A DNA stretch of 17,999 bases from WGMI01 sp041739275. Lineage in GTDB: Bacteria; Bacteroidota; Bacteroidia; Flavobacteriales; Schleiferiaceae. A model generated the notes under the pieces. That model was not told the origin of the DNA, did no database searches, and saw only the letters and a list, made by a program, of their open reading frames with translations. Location of the stretch: assembly GCA_041739275.1 (NCBI GenBank), contig JBGSOF010000001.1, positions 1 to 17,999 on the forward strand, given 5' to 3'. Below are positions 7,608 through 15,393 of the stretch, piece by piece (position 1 is the first letter of the stretch; each line of letters opens with the position of its first letter). The position numbers were made by a program, and so were the translations under genes.

Positions 7608-8354
7608 TCAAGTCAACATCCCTCCGCAGACATTCAGCACTTGTCCGGTGACGTAGGTGCTGAGATCGGAGCCAAAAAAGACACAGGCGTCGGCCACTTC
7701 TTCGGGACGCCCTCCGCGCTTGAGCGGAATGCCCTCCTTCCAGCCTTCGACGGTTTTGGGATCGAGCACCGCGGTCATTTCGGTCTCGATAAAGCCGGGA
7801 GCTACGGCATTGCAGCGAATGTTGCGCGAACCGAGCTCGAGCGCGGTCGATTTGGTAAAACCGATGATGCCCGCCTTGCTCGCGGCGTAGTTGGCCTGCC
7901 CCGCATTGCCTTTGACCCCCACCACCGAGCTGATGTTGATAATCGAACCGCTGCGCTGCTTCATCATGGGCTTCAAAACCGCCTTGGTGGTGTGAAAAAC
8001 CGAATAGAGATTGACTTTTTGCACTCGGTCGAAGTCTTCTTCGCTCATGCGCAAAAGCAGGTTGTCTTTAGTGATCCCCGCATTGTTGACGAGGATGTCG
8101 ATGCGTCCAAAATGTTCGACTACCTTTTGAATGCACTCTTCGGCCTGAGCCGCATCCGATGCATCAGAGCGCAAGCCCAGTGCGGGAACGCCCCTGCCGC
8201 GGAGCTCGTCTTCGAGTTTTTGACCTTGCTCGGGAGAACTGAGATAAGTAAAGGCCACAGATGCACCTTGTTCGGCAAACCGAAGTGCGATTGAACGGCC
8301 TATTCCTTTGCTCGCGCCCGTGATGAGCGCGACTTTGCCTTCGAGGATCTTCAT
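7608..8354 (-). CDS. fabG: 3-oxoacyl-[acyl-carrier-protein] reductase
   Basis: A 248-residue short-chain dehydrogenase that reduces 3-oxoacyl-ACP with NADPH in fatty acid elongation. It has the cofactor motif TGASKGIG (12–19), NNAG (90–93), and the catalytic tetrad Asn115, Ser143, Tyr156 and Lys160 (YAASK). The C-terminal PGFIETEMT and RGGRPEEVADACVFFGSD, and TGQVLNVCGGM at the end, are typical of FabG rather than of generic SDR enzymes. Its start overlaps the stop of the outer-membrane protein gene by 4 bases, which suggests translational coupling, and it is followed 7 bases later by the vWA gene. No other fatty-acid-synthesis gene is nearby, so this is an isolated fabG or a close paralogue; a specialised SDR role cannot be excluded. 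Confidence 0.92.
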   Translation of the reverse strand: MKILEGKVALITGASKGIGRSIALRFAEQGASVAFTYLSSPEQGQKLEDELRGRGVPALGLRSDASDAAQAEECIQKVVEHFGRIDILVNNAGITKDNLLLRMSEEDFDRVQKVNLYSVFHTTKAVLKPMMKQRSGSIINISSVVGVKGNAGQANYAASKAGIIGFTKSTALELGSRNIRCNAVAPGFIETEMTAVLDPKTVEGWKEGIPLKRGGRPEEVADACVFFGSDLSTYVTGQVLNVCGGMLT

Positions 8355-9046
8355 AAGAAACGAATTAACAGGCCGAAGGTAAGACCCAGCGCACGGTAGT
8401 CGAGACGGGCATCGGGGATCTCAAAACCGCCTTCGACGGGCACCTCGTTCAAGCTCTCGGCATAAAAGCGCCCTTCGATCGGACTGGGCGAAGAGCCATC
8501 GAACCATTCCAAACCCACCCGATAGCCGAAGCGATCGTCGATTTGCCGCTCGTAGCGCACGGTGGCGGTCCATCCCAGGGTGTTTGATTGTCCGATCGCG
8601 CTCGAGGTTTGAAGCCGGGCATAGTTCGTGGACGAGAACAGCCAGGCCTGCGCGAGGCGTTCGTCGTCTAGCTCGTAGAGCGAATGAATCGCGGCAAAAC
8701 CACCCGCGCCAAACACCAATTGTTCGTCGGACCCCAAGCTCAAGGAGTAATTCACAGAAAGGGGAATAACAAAGCTGTGAAAAGGCCGAACCAGCGGACC
8801 GTTGACCACAAAACCCACTTCGCGCAGCGAAAGTCCTGAAAGGCGATACCAAGTGAGCCCTGTTTCGACCGACCAAGAACCGCGTTCAAAGAGCGCCGCT
8901 CGGAGGGTAAAGGGCGGAACCGCAACGGCCATGGGTGCGTCGATGGGAAAGAGAAGACCCGAGCCGAAGCTCATTTGTTGCGCCTTTAAAACTGAGGACG
9001 CGGCGATTGCTGCGAACCAAAGGCAAAGCCGGCGTGCCGGGATCAC
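8351..9046 (-). CDS. Probable outer-membrane beta-barrel protein
   Basis: A 231-residue exported protein. It has a signal peptide (basic start, hydrophobic 8–20, cleavage likely in KA|QQ after residue 22) and then alternating hydrophobic/polar segments with many aromatic residues, as in small beta-barrels (SVETGLTWYRLSGLSL, SFVIPLSVNYSLSLGS, TLGWTATVRYERQ, GYRVGLEWFDGSS). The protein ends in LTFGLLIRFL, a strand-like terminus consistent with a barrel C-end. No catalytic motif is seen. It overlaps the SPOR gene upstream and fabG downstream by 4 bases each, so the three are very likely co-translated. A role in envelope structure with the SPOR protein is plausible but inferred only from the arrangement. 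Confidence 0.7.
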   Translation of the reverse strand: MIPARRLCLWFAAIAASSVLKAQQMSFGSGLLFPIDAPMAVAVPPFTLRAALFERGSWSVETGLTWYRLSGLSLREVGFVVNGPLVRPFHSFVIPLSVNYSLSLGSDEQLVFGAGGFAAIHSLYELDDERLAQAWLFSSTNYARLQTSSAIGQSNTLGWTATVRYERQIDDRFGYRVGLEWFDGSSPSPIEGRFYAESLNEVPVEGGFEIPDARLDYRALGLTFGLLIRFL

Positions 9047-9609
9047 GGCTGCTGTTTCGATTCTTCAATGGTGACCCGACTTCCATCTCGATAAGCCAAC
9101 AAAAAAGCATCGCGAATGCCCATTTTGCGAACAGACTCGAGAAACTGTTCGGCCTCTCCGAGATCTCGAAAACTCCCGAGGGTGTATTTGACCAAACTGT
9201 CGTCTGAGGCGATGCGGAAATTCATAGCACCTTGCTCGAACATCCTCAAATCCAAGTTTTTGTATGCGCCAATTTGAACCAAATACCACAGCCCTTGATC
9301 GAGCGCGGATGTTTCGCTCTTCAGGCTGTGATAGCGCTCTAAGCTGTCGGCACGCTGTTCGACAATGGCGAGCGCCCTTCTCGAGGCTTCGTCGGGAACG
9401 ACCACCGGATTGAAGTGCCGAAACAAGCCGAAACCCAAACCCCCGAGCGCTGCGAGCACGGCCACAAAAAAAACGGCTCGACTCCGGGCCAAGCGAGCTT
9501 TGAGCTCTTCGGTGCTTTTGTTGTGTTTCTGCTGCAGTTGATCGGCTTCAAAGAGTCGATCTTCGAGTTCGTCGATGCGGTCTTGTGCCTCTTTGGGGAT
9601 GTACGTCAT
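9043..9609 (-). CDS. SPOR-domain membrane protein with coiled coil
   Basis: A 188-residue protein with three parts: a charged, coiled-coil-like N-terminus (about 5–42, AQDRIDELEDRLFEADQLQQ), one membrane helix at about 45–64, and a C-terminal SPOR-like domain at about 107–180. The last begins WYLVQIGAYKNLD and includes KYTLGSFRDLGEAEQFLESV, the usual aromatic-strand/helix pattern of this repeat. SPOR domains bind denuded peptidoglycan, often at division sites, so the expected topology is coiled coil in the cytoplasm and SPOR in the periplasm. It starts 38 bases after the CobT-like gene and its stop overlaps the start of the beta-barrel gene by 4 bases. Confidence 0.8.
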   Translation of the reverse strand: MTYIPKEAQDRIDELEDRLFEADQLQQKHNKSTEELKARLARSRAVFFVAVLAALGGLGFGLFRHFNPVVVPDEASRRALAIVEQRADSLERYHSLKSETSALDQGLWYLVQIGAYKNLDLRMFEQGAMNFRIASDDSLVKYTLGSFRDLGEAEQFLESVRKMGIRDAFLLAYRDGSRVTIEESKQQP

Positions 9610-9647
9610 GGCGGCCGAGCTTTAGGGCGAAGCTAAACAATCCGAAT

Positions 9648-10607
9648 CTAAACCGCCGACAAGAGGTGCATCAAGGCCAGTTGGTAGTGCACCGGTGCGC
9701 TTTCGGCCGAAGCACTCGAAAAGACGGCCGGAATCATAAATGCCGCAGGGGCATCGTCTATCCAATCGTCGGGAGCGCGTTGCACGGAGCTGCAGTACTG
9801 CAAACTGCCGGCCAAGATCAGCTCCGACAAAGACGCCACAGCCCAGCCCCCGATTCCCCCCAAGAGCGCAAAACGGCCCTCGAGCGCGCTGGCCGTGACC
9901 AAACCGCAGGCGAAGGCCATTTCAAAATTCCCGAAAAAGGTGAGTGAGGTGTACGGGTCTCGACTGTAGGGATGTCTCTTGAGGGTTCGGTCTATTTTGA
10001 GCGCGAGTTCGGCCGCTTTGTTTTCGGGTAAAAAAGAGCGCAGCACCAGCTCGGGCCTCAGCCCAAAATGCAGGTACAAGAGTGCGGCTGCCCCGAGAAA
10101 GCACGATGGATTGACCAATTCAACGGCTGTCCACAACGCCCCTCTGTGGGCTTCTTCGATCGCCAAGCGCTGCCCTTTTTCGAAAGCCGAACGGAACTCA
10201 GAAGTGGTCAAGGCCGGACCGAAAAAGGGGTCGCGGCTGAAAAGGCCGCATCGGCGCTCTGAAAAACGCTCATTTTGAAGCCAATAATCAATGTCGTGGC
10301 TCAACTCAGAAGAGCAGGCCAGTTCGACGAATATTCTCGGAACCCCTTCGAGGCTTTTGTCGGTCGGGGTTTTAAGCTCGGAGAGCACCTCGCAGGCGAG
10401 GTCGTAGTTCGGTTCAAATCCGAGCCAATCGATGTTGAGCGCGGAATCTCCCAGCAGGCTGTACAGCCTTTTGCGGTGCGGGCTTCGAGGCTCGAGCGAC
10501 TGGACTTCTCGGGCCCAAGACAACTGCGTATCCAAGCGGACGCCGGCTCCTTCGCGGGCATCGATTCCGAGACGAGAGTGCAAAGGGATAAGCGCCCGAT
10601 CGATCAT
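9648..10607 (-). CDS. Divergent CobT-like protein with eroded active site
   Basis: A 319-residue protein resembling nicotinate-nucleotide:dimethylbenzimidazole phosphoribosyltransferase (CobT, about 350 residues), which activates the lower ligand of cobalamin. By eye, residues 142–262 follow the CobT core: FEKGQRLAIEEA, then GAAALLYLHFGLRPELVLRS (CobT: SAAALLAALTG.DPEEVVG), KIDRTLKRHP, LTFFGNFEMAFACGLVTAS (CobT: LAKVGGFDLVGMAGVMLGA) and ALLGGIGGWAVASL (CobT: VLLDGFLSYAAAL). The CobT phosphate-binding GxxGxxNTT is replaced by AVELVNPSC (161–169), the KPxGSLG and ADHGV motifs are not recognisable, and the catalytic-Glu segment GEGSGAAL reads DDAPAAFM (284–291), with Asp at the Glu position. It overlaps the btuG-like gene by 4 bases (ATGA), which ties it to the B12 operon. 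It is probably not a working CobT; its present role is unknown. Confidence 0.65.
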   Translation of the reverse strand: MIDRALIPLHSRLGIDAREGAGVRLDTQLSWAREVQSLEPRSPHRKRLYSLLGDSALNIDWLGFEPNYDLACEVLSELKTPTDKSLEGVPRIFVELACSSELSHDIDYWLQNERFSERRCGLFSRDPFFGPALTTSEFRSAFEKGQRLAIEEAHRGALWTAVELVNPSCFLGAAALLYLHFGLRPELVLRSFLPENKAAELALKIDRTLKRHPYSRDPYTSLTFFGNFEMAFACGLVTASALEGRFALLGGIGGWAVASLSELILAGSLQYCSSVQRAPDDWIDDAPAAFMIPAVFSSASAESAPVHYQLALMHLLSAV

Positions 10608-11662
10608 CTAAATGCGAAGTTCGACGGGATCAGCCCAACCTGAAAACTATCGATGGGGCTTCCGTCGGTTTTAAGCCGGATTGCATATCCGTTTACACTG
10701 TAATTCAGAGGATTAGCAAGTATGATTTCTTTTCGGTACGGATCGAAACCCGCGCTGTAATACGAGCCTCCACGCAACAGCTCGGGCAGAGAAAGCTGGG
10801 TATCGGTGCGATAAAGCGAACCTCCGTACCCGTTGTTGAGGAAGTACAAATCAGCGCCCGAAACATCGGCACACAAGCGCCCGGGGTGCCCGAACGTCAT
10901 GCCAAAATCGAGGGCGTCCAAAATAGTGCCATTGTCGGGGTCCAACTTGACCAGTCTGCCCGGCGTGTCGTTCGAAGGGTTGAGCCAATCCGCATATCCC
11001 GCGCAAAGAACCCAAATAGCCCCATCGAAGTGGAGCATTGATACCGGCTGATCGCCCACCACCCGATCCACTCTTTGCCCGCTTGCCAGATCGATGATGC
11101 TCACGGTGCTGTCTCTTCCAAATCCGCCCGAATTGGCCACAAAGAGAAATCCATTGACCAAGGCCATTTGTTCAGGTCCGTTGCCAACTTCGAGGGTGTC
11201 GATCACCTTAAAGATTTGCATATCCACAAGATAAACAACATTCGCGGACCAGTCGCTCACCGCGGCCAAACCGGGCTCGAGCTCGAGGGCATAGCGCGGA
11301 GACCCCAAGCCAAAGACCTTTCCGAGGCTCTTGAAGGTGTTCGCAGACACAGCTTCGAGACTGCCGCTGAGATTCGAAACGATCCAGGCCTCTCCTGTGC
11401 TGCTAAAACTCATGGAATTCAAGACGGCACCCGCGGGCAAAGCATTGGAAGCAAAATAAATGTCTGAGGAAACCGAACCACTCAGGGCGTCCCGATAACT
11501 GATGCTTCCCGAGCCGGAGCTGAACGGGCCCTCATTGACTACGTAAATCCCTGCTCCGTAGGTAGATGTACTTGGAACAGAAGTGTCCTTCTCACAGGCG
11601 AGCAGGAGAATCAATAAGCTCAATAAGCTCATCGACAGAATGTTTTGGAATGCAGTCTTCAT
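10604..11662 (-). CDS. btuG: BtuG-like beta-propeller lipoprotein, B12 capture
   Basis: A 352-residue lipoprotein with signal peptide and lipobox LLAC (Cys23); acidic residues follow the Cys (CEKD), consistent with surface export in Bacteroidota. The mature part is a run of YncE-like beta-propeller blades, e.g. GIYVVNEGPFSSGSGSISY, EAWIVSNLSGSLEAVS, YALELEPGLAAVSDWSANVV, GFLFVANSGGFGRDSTVSII, GAIWVLCAGYADWLN, ANPLNYSVNGYAI. In Bacteroides, BtuG is a surface propeller that binds cobalamin extremely tightly and caps BtuB; the same order here, behind a cobalamin riboswitch, supports that job. Its start lies inside the end of btuB (71-base overlap); a second ATG at residue 11 would also give a signal peptide and shorten the overlap to about 41 bases. 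Confidence 0.82.
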   Translation of the reverse strand: MKTAFQNILSMSLLSLLILLLACEKDTSVPSTSTYGAGIYVVNEGPFSSGSGSISYRDALSGSVSSDIYFASNALPAGAVLNSMSFSSTGEAWIVSNLSGSLEAVSANTFKSLGKVFGLGSPRYALELEPGLAAVSDWSANVVYLVDMQIFKVIDTLEVGNGPEQMALVNGFLFVANSGGFGRDSTVSIIDLASGQRVDRVVGDQPVSMLHFDGAIWVLCAGYADWLNPSNDTPGRLVKLDPDNGTILDALDFGMTFGHPGRLCADVSGADLYFLNNGYGGSLYRTDTQLSLPELLRGGSYYSAGFDPYRKEIILANPLNYSVNGYAIRLKTDGSPIDSFQVGLIPSNFAFR

Positions 11663-13541
11663 GAATCGAGGGTTTGGGGTGATGAAAAGAAATTTTGAGC
11701 CCTGCGCGGTAGTTCAAGCCCGGCATGGGTTGATAGGGAATGTAGGCGTAGGCTTGGTCTAAGACGTTCTCGAGCCGAAACCAAAATCCGAGCTCAAATT
11801 TTTTGAGTGCCACTCCTTGTCTGAATTCAAGCCCGACCAGCGAAAGGGGCTCGAGCGTCGCCAAATCGTTCGATTGCACGGCGTAATGCTGCCATTCGGA
11901 ACTCCACTGCCCGCGAGCCAAAATCTCAGAACTTTTGTATCCCAAAGTCGCGCTCAAGGCGTATCGATGCACAGGTTGTCCGGGGGCTTGTTCCCATGGG
12001 TCTGCGCCCGAGGAATTCTCGCTGATTTGGAGTTGATACGAACCGTTCGCGGCAAACCGAATCGCGCCCCATCTTTTGGTTAAAGACCCAAAACACTCTC
12101 CACCGATACCGCGACTGCGGTCTGTATTTTCAGGACTCCAAATCCCCGCCTCGCCCGGAAGCCAGCGTATGAGATTTGAAATGGTGCGCGCCCAAAGATT
12201 GTTTTGAAATTGAAACCTCCATTGGTCGATCGAGAAGCCCGGGGTTTCCCAGGCCAGCTCTGAGACCCAGCCCTGTTCGGGAAGCAGCGAAGCGTTTCCG
12301 CCGGGATTCCAATACAAATCGTTGGCCGTGGGCGCTCTGAAGCTTCGCGTGAGCTGCAAAGTCCACATTCCGAACCAATGAGGTTTTACCATCCGAATCG
12401 AACCCGAAGGATAAATTCCATTGGCCACTTCTAGACCGGCTTGGGTAAAGAAGGACAGCGTTTTTGAGGTATTTTGATAGACGATGCGGGCATTGCCGTT
12501 CGAAAGTCGACCCTCTTTGTTAAATCCTACAGCCTGAGCATCTAAAGCCTGAACCTGGGTTTGAAGCGTCCCCCATGGCCTGGCGAAGAGGCGGATTCGC
12601 CCATCCAACAAAAGGGTATGAGCTTGATTGAAATCGGTGCCCCCAGAATTGCCTTGTTCCATCAACAATGGGTTGCGATAGGTTCCGGTCTCGTAAAACC
12701 ATCCGAGCTTGAAGGCGTAGACTTCTGAATCAAAGCCGAGTTGCTGCCGAATCCAAAAATCCTGTTGTCGTTGACCCGAACTGCGCGCTGCGAGGCTTTG
12801 ATCGGGGATGCCGCTTTCTTGCTCTTGAACCCAGGCTCGATAGTTCCATTTTTTTCCTGACAGAGATCGAAATCGGTATGAATACATCAGCGCTCGGCGC
12901 TCCCAGTCGGCGTTTTCTCGTTCGAGCTCTCCCCTTCCCAAAGGATCCTGATACGCATAATCGTTGTCTGATTGCTGAGAACTGACTCGAATGCGATGCT
13001 CGTGCTTTGCGTTTCCGATGTCTGCGGCCGCTTCAAAACCGAGCGCACCGAAACTCCCCATCTCGAAACCCGCACTGTATCTGCTGCCCAACAGACTTTG
13101 CTCTCCTTCGCTCAACGCGATGAGCCCGCCGGCGTTCTGCCCCGAAAATGCCGCAGTCGAGCCGGGGCTGTACAGAGAGACCGTTTGAAAAAACGAAGGA
13201 GGCAAGGTGCTAAGATCGGCCACACCCAAGGCCGGCGATTGAATCGGAAGCCCTTCCCAAAGCACCGTGGTCTGTGCCGCAGGCAGCCCGCGCAAACCGG
13301 GCGAAGCGTATAATCCCGGAGCCGTTGAACGCACCCAAAGTGCGGAATGCACCCCGAGAACATCGCTCAAAAGCGATTTGCTGTCGAGTTTTTTGAGTGA
13401 ATCTCCGAATGCGTTCCATCGCGGATCACGGCGCTCCGCACGCACGACCACTTCGTCGAGGACCTGAGCCGAAGCCGAGGTAGACAAGTGCGCACATACC
13501 CATAAGCCAAGCCAAAAGACTCGGATTTTTGATTTTCTCAT
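11592..13541 (-). CDS. btuB: TonB-dependent cobalamin receptor
   Basis: A 649-residue outer-membrane receptor that imports cobalamin with energy from TonB. The ATG at 13539–13541 is preceded by a strong AAAGGAAGG (13554–13546) and begins a clear signal peptide ending in SASA|Q at residue 25. A TonB-box-like LDEVVVRAERR follows at 28–38, then the plug (about 45–145, with RGLPAAQTTVLWEGLPI and FSGQNAGGLIAL) and a long barrel of aromatic strands. Substrate is assigned from the cobalamin riboswitch just upstream and the BtuG-like partner downstream. The barrel seems to end at AGLKISF; about 27 further residues, which overlap the btuG signal peptide region in another frame, extend past the usual end. 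The open frame upstream to 13664 reads riboswitch sequence and is not coding. Confidence 0.9.
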   Translation of the reverse strand: MRKSKIRVFWLGLWVCAHLSTSASAQVLDEVVVRAERRDPRWNAFGDSLKKLDSKSLLSDVLGVHSALWVRSTAPGLYASPGLRGLPAAQTTVLWEGLPIQSPALGVADLSTLPPSFFQTVSLYSPGSTAAFSGQNAGGLIALSEGEQSLLGSRYSAGFEMGSFGALGFEAAADIGNAKHEHRIRVSSQQSDNDYAYQDPLGRGELERENADWERRALMYSYRFRSLSGKKWNYRAWVQEQESGIPDQSLAARSSGQRQQDFWIRQQLGFDSEVYAFKLGWFYETGTYRNPLLMEQGNSGGTDFNQAHTLLLDGRIRLFARPWGTLQTQVQALDAQAVGFNKEGRLSNGNARIVYQNTSKTLSFFTQAGLEVANGIYPSGSIRMVKPHWFGMWTLQLTRSFRAPTANDLYWNPGGNASLLPEQGWVSELAWETPGFSIDQWRFQFQNNLWARTISNLIRWLPGEAGIWSPENTDRSRGIGGECFGSLTKRWGAIRFAANGSYQLQISENSSGADPWEQAPGQPVHRYALSATLGYKSSEILARGQWSSEWQHYAVQSNDLATLEPLSLVGLEFRQGVALKKFELGFWFRLENVLDQAYAYIPYQPMPGLNYRAGLKISFHHPKPSIHEDCIPKHSVDELIELIDSPARL

Positions 13542-13569
13542 GCGGCCTTCCTTTCTCCCCGAAAGAAGT

Positions 13570-13765
13570 TCGACAAAATGGATTTCGGCAGGTATTCGGA
13601 CTTCGCCCCTTTGCCGAGGCCTTCCCCCGTTTTCGAAAAACAGAGTGGCGCACGCGTTCGGCATTGTTTGAATTAGGCGTAACCGCTGCGGGTACAGTTC
13701 TCGATTTCAACGAGATTCCCTCTTTCGGCGTTTCGCGACAGCACCCGCAAAACGCACCAAATTCC
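13570..13765 (-). promoter_or_regulatory. Cobalamin riboswitch (B12 element)
   Basis: Read on the minus strand, the leader of btuB contains the ordered conserved blocks of the cobalamin aptamer. An early hairpin pairs GCGTTTTGCG (13755–13746) with CGCGAAACGC (13737–13728). Next comes the core at 13720–13688: GGGAA, a small arm closed by TCTCG/CGAGA around TTGAAAT, then ACTGTACCCGC. It is followed by a B12-box-like GCCACTCTG (13649–13641), a GGGGGAAGG block (about 13627–13619) and the terminal GAATACCTGCCGAAATCC (13597–13580). The aptamer ends about 30 bases before the btuB start, close to its ribosome binding site, so translational shut-off by bound cobalamin is likely; I see no T-run terminator. 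TACTTTG at 13777–13771 could be part of its promoter. Boundaries are approximate. Confidence 0.93.
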
Positions 13766-13990
13766 AAGCGCAAAGTACGTGCATTTGCAGTCCGAATTCA
13801 CGGTGGTGAACTCTTGAAGGCGATCTGTGGTTTTGAGCAATGTGAAACCCAGTGAACGCCCTTCAAAAATTTGCCCGGTTTGTTTGAGGCCGTTTTCGTG
13901 GCGAAAGAAGTGGGAGCGCAATTGGGAAGAGGTTCGCTATTGCAGCGATCGGTGCCGGGCGCAGCGCAGCAACACGAAAACAGAAGTCGC

Positions 13991-15199
13991 TTGAAGGTTC
14001 TCATTTGGTTTCGGCGCGATTTGCGCAGCTACGACCATCGCGCGCTTGAGGTAGCTCTTAGAGAAGGGGTCGAACTCAAGGCGTGTTTCGTCTTCGACAG
14101 CCGTTGGCAAACGACTCAACCCGAAGGCTTCTCGAGAATGGGCCCTCGCCAATTCCGGTTTTTGGAACAGAGTGTCGACGAACTCGCGGCGGGGCTCGCC
14201 GAAATTGGACTGTCTCTGGAGCGTCTCAAAGGCGACCCGGTTGAAGCTGTGGTTCATTACGCTATGAATCAGGGCATTGAAGAAGTTTGGGCAAGCGAAG
14301 CTTGGGCTTTTGAAGAGCGCAGTGATGAAGAACTCGTTGGAAAACAACTCAAATTGAGGCTGTTTCAGGATTTCACTCTTCATCCTGAGCTTCCCTTTCC
14401 GATCGAACGCCTGCCCAAAGTGTTCACCGAGTTTAGGAAACAGATCGAAAAACGCAACTACCAACCTCAAATCGAAGGCATTCCGTGGACGCGGGCAGCC
14501 GAATACCCCGAGCGGGAAGCCGATTTTATCGATTCGGCCTTTCCTTTCAAAGGAGGTCAATATCAGGCTCTTGCTCGGATAAAGAACTGGTTTCCAAACC
14601 ATATTCAGCGGTACAAAGAGACGAGAAACGAAATGCTCGGGAGCGAGTTCTCCAGTAAACTATCGGCCTACCTCGCCTGGGGCTGCATTTCTCCGAGTAC
14701 CGTCTGGGCTGAAATTAAGCGTTTTGAGCAGCGGCATGGATCAAATGAATCGACCTACTGGCTTGGTTTTGAACTGCTTTGGAGAGAATTTTTCTTATGG
14801 ACCTGGCAAAAATCACCGCGATCTTTTTACGGCTACCCCAAGGATCAATCGAAGGTCTTCATACAAGCCTCATTCGAGCGTTGGCGAACCGGGAACACCG
14901 GAAATCGGTGGATCGACGCGCATATGCGCGAACTTTTGAAGACCGGCTACATGAGCAATAGAGGGAGGCAGAATGTCGCTTCCTTTTTGATTTGGGATCT
15001 CAAAGTTGACTGGGTCATGGGGGCGCGCTGGTTTGAACACGCCTTGGTCGATTACGAACCCTGCAACAACTACGGCAACTGGACCTACTTGGCAGGGGTG
15101 GGCAACGACCCCAGGGGCTCGAGGCGTTTTGATCCGGACCGCCAGCAATCGATGTACGATCCCGAAGCAAGCCATGCGCGGCTGTGGCTGGGAGAATGA
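13991..15199 (+). CDS. Cryptochrome/photolyase, probable DASH type
   Basis: A flavoprotein of the photolyase/cryptochrome family. The N-terminal alpha/beta domain starts KVLIWFRRDLRSYDHRALEVAL; the FAD-binding helical domain includes LSAYLAWGCISPSTVW and FELLWREFFLWT. The C-terminal block GYMSNRGRQNVASFL, DYEPCNNYGNWTYLAGVGND, then PRGSRRFDPDRQQ, is characteristic of CRY-DASH enzymes, which repair cyclobutane dimers in single-stranded or looped DNA. No ATG exists in the N-terminal part of the frame. I place the start at TTG 13991, directly before the family's usual first strand, giving 402 residues; GTG 13952 or TTG 13871 would add residues with no family similarity. It is divergent from btuB, with about 210 bases between this start and the riboswitch. 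Confidence 0.9.
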   Translation: MKVLIWFRRDLRSYDHRALEVALREGVELKACFVFDSRWQTTQPEGFSRMGPRQFRFLEQSVDELAAGLAEIGLSLERLKGDPVEAVVHYAMNQGIEEVWASEAWAFEERSDEELVGKQLKLRLFQDFTLHPELPFPIERLPKVFTEFRKQIEKRNYQPQIEGIPWTRAAEYPEREADFIDSAFPFKGGQYQALARIKNWFPNHIQRYKETRNEMLGSEFSSKLSAYLAWGCISPSTVWAEIKRFEQRHGSNESTYWLGFELLWREFFLWTWQKSPRSFYGYPKDQSKVFIQASFERWRTGNTGNRWIDAHMRELLKTGYMSNRGRQNVASFLIWDLKVDWVMGARWFEHALVDYEPCNNYGNWTYLAGVGNDPRGSRRFDPDRQQSMYDPEASHARLWLGE

Positions 15200-15393
15200 A
15201 TTCTTTCGTTTAAGCTCTCATCAAGGCCTTCAACCCATAAAGTATGGGTGCTTGATCTAAAACAACCTTTGAATTTTAGAGTTATTAAAATGAAGCCTTA
15301 CTCGTTTGTAGACGAATTTTGTTTCACGAGTGCATCGAACGATTTTGAGCGCTTTACTCGATAACCGTCTTCTTGAAATCACCATCATCAAAA
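15200..15393. promoter_or_regulatory. Leader of the TetR-like/ABC1 pair with possible operator repeats
   Basis: This AT-richer interval should hold the promoter of the two downstream genes. It contains an inverted repeat ACTCGT (15300–15305) and ACGAGT (15326–15331), with 20 bases between the arms, and a direct copy of TTACTCG at 15298–15304 and 15354–15360. Such repeated half-sites could be an operator, perhaps for the TetR-like product itself. No exact TAnnTTTG element is seen. This is a visual observation without support from other genomes. Confidence 0.3.

Noticed and set aside
13529..13855. Plus-strand 108-codon frame and several minus-strand frames between btuB and the cryptochrome gene
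   Set aside because: The interval is explained by the cobalamin riboswitch; the frames cross its conserved blocks and look non-coding.
13570..15199. Functional link between B12 and the divergent cryptochrome gene through a B12-based photoreceptor (CarH type)
   Set aside because: No MerR-type or B12-binding regulator is present in the window; the adjacency alone does not support it.
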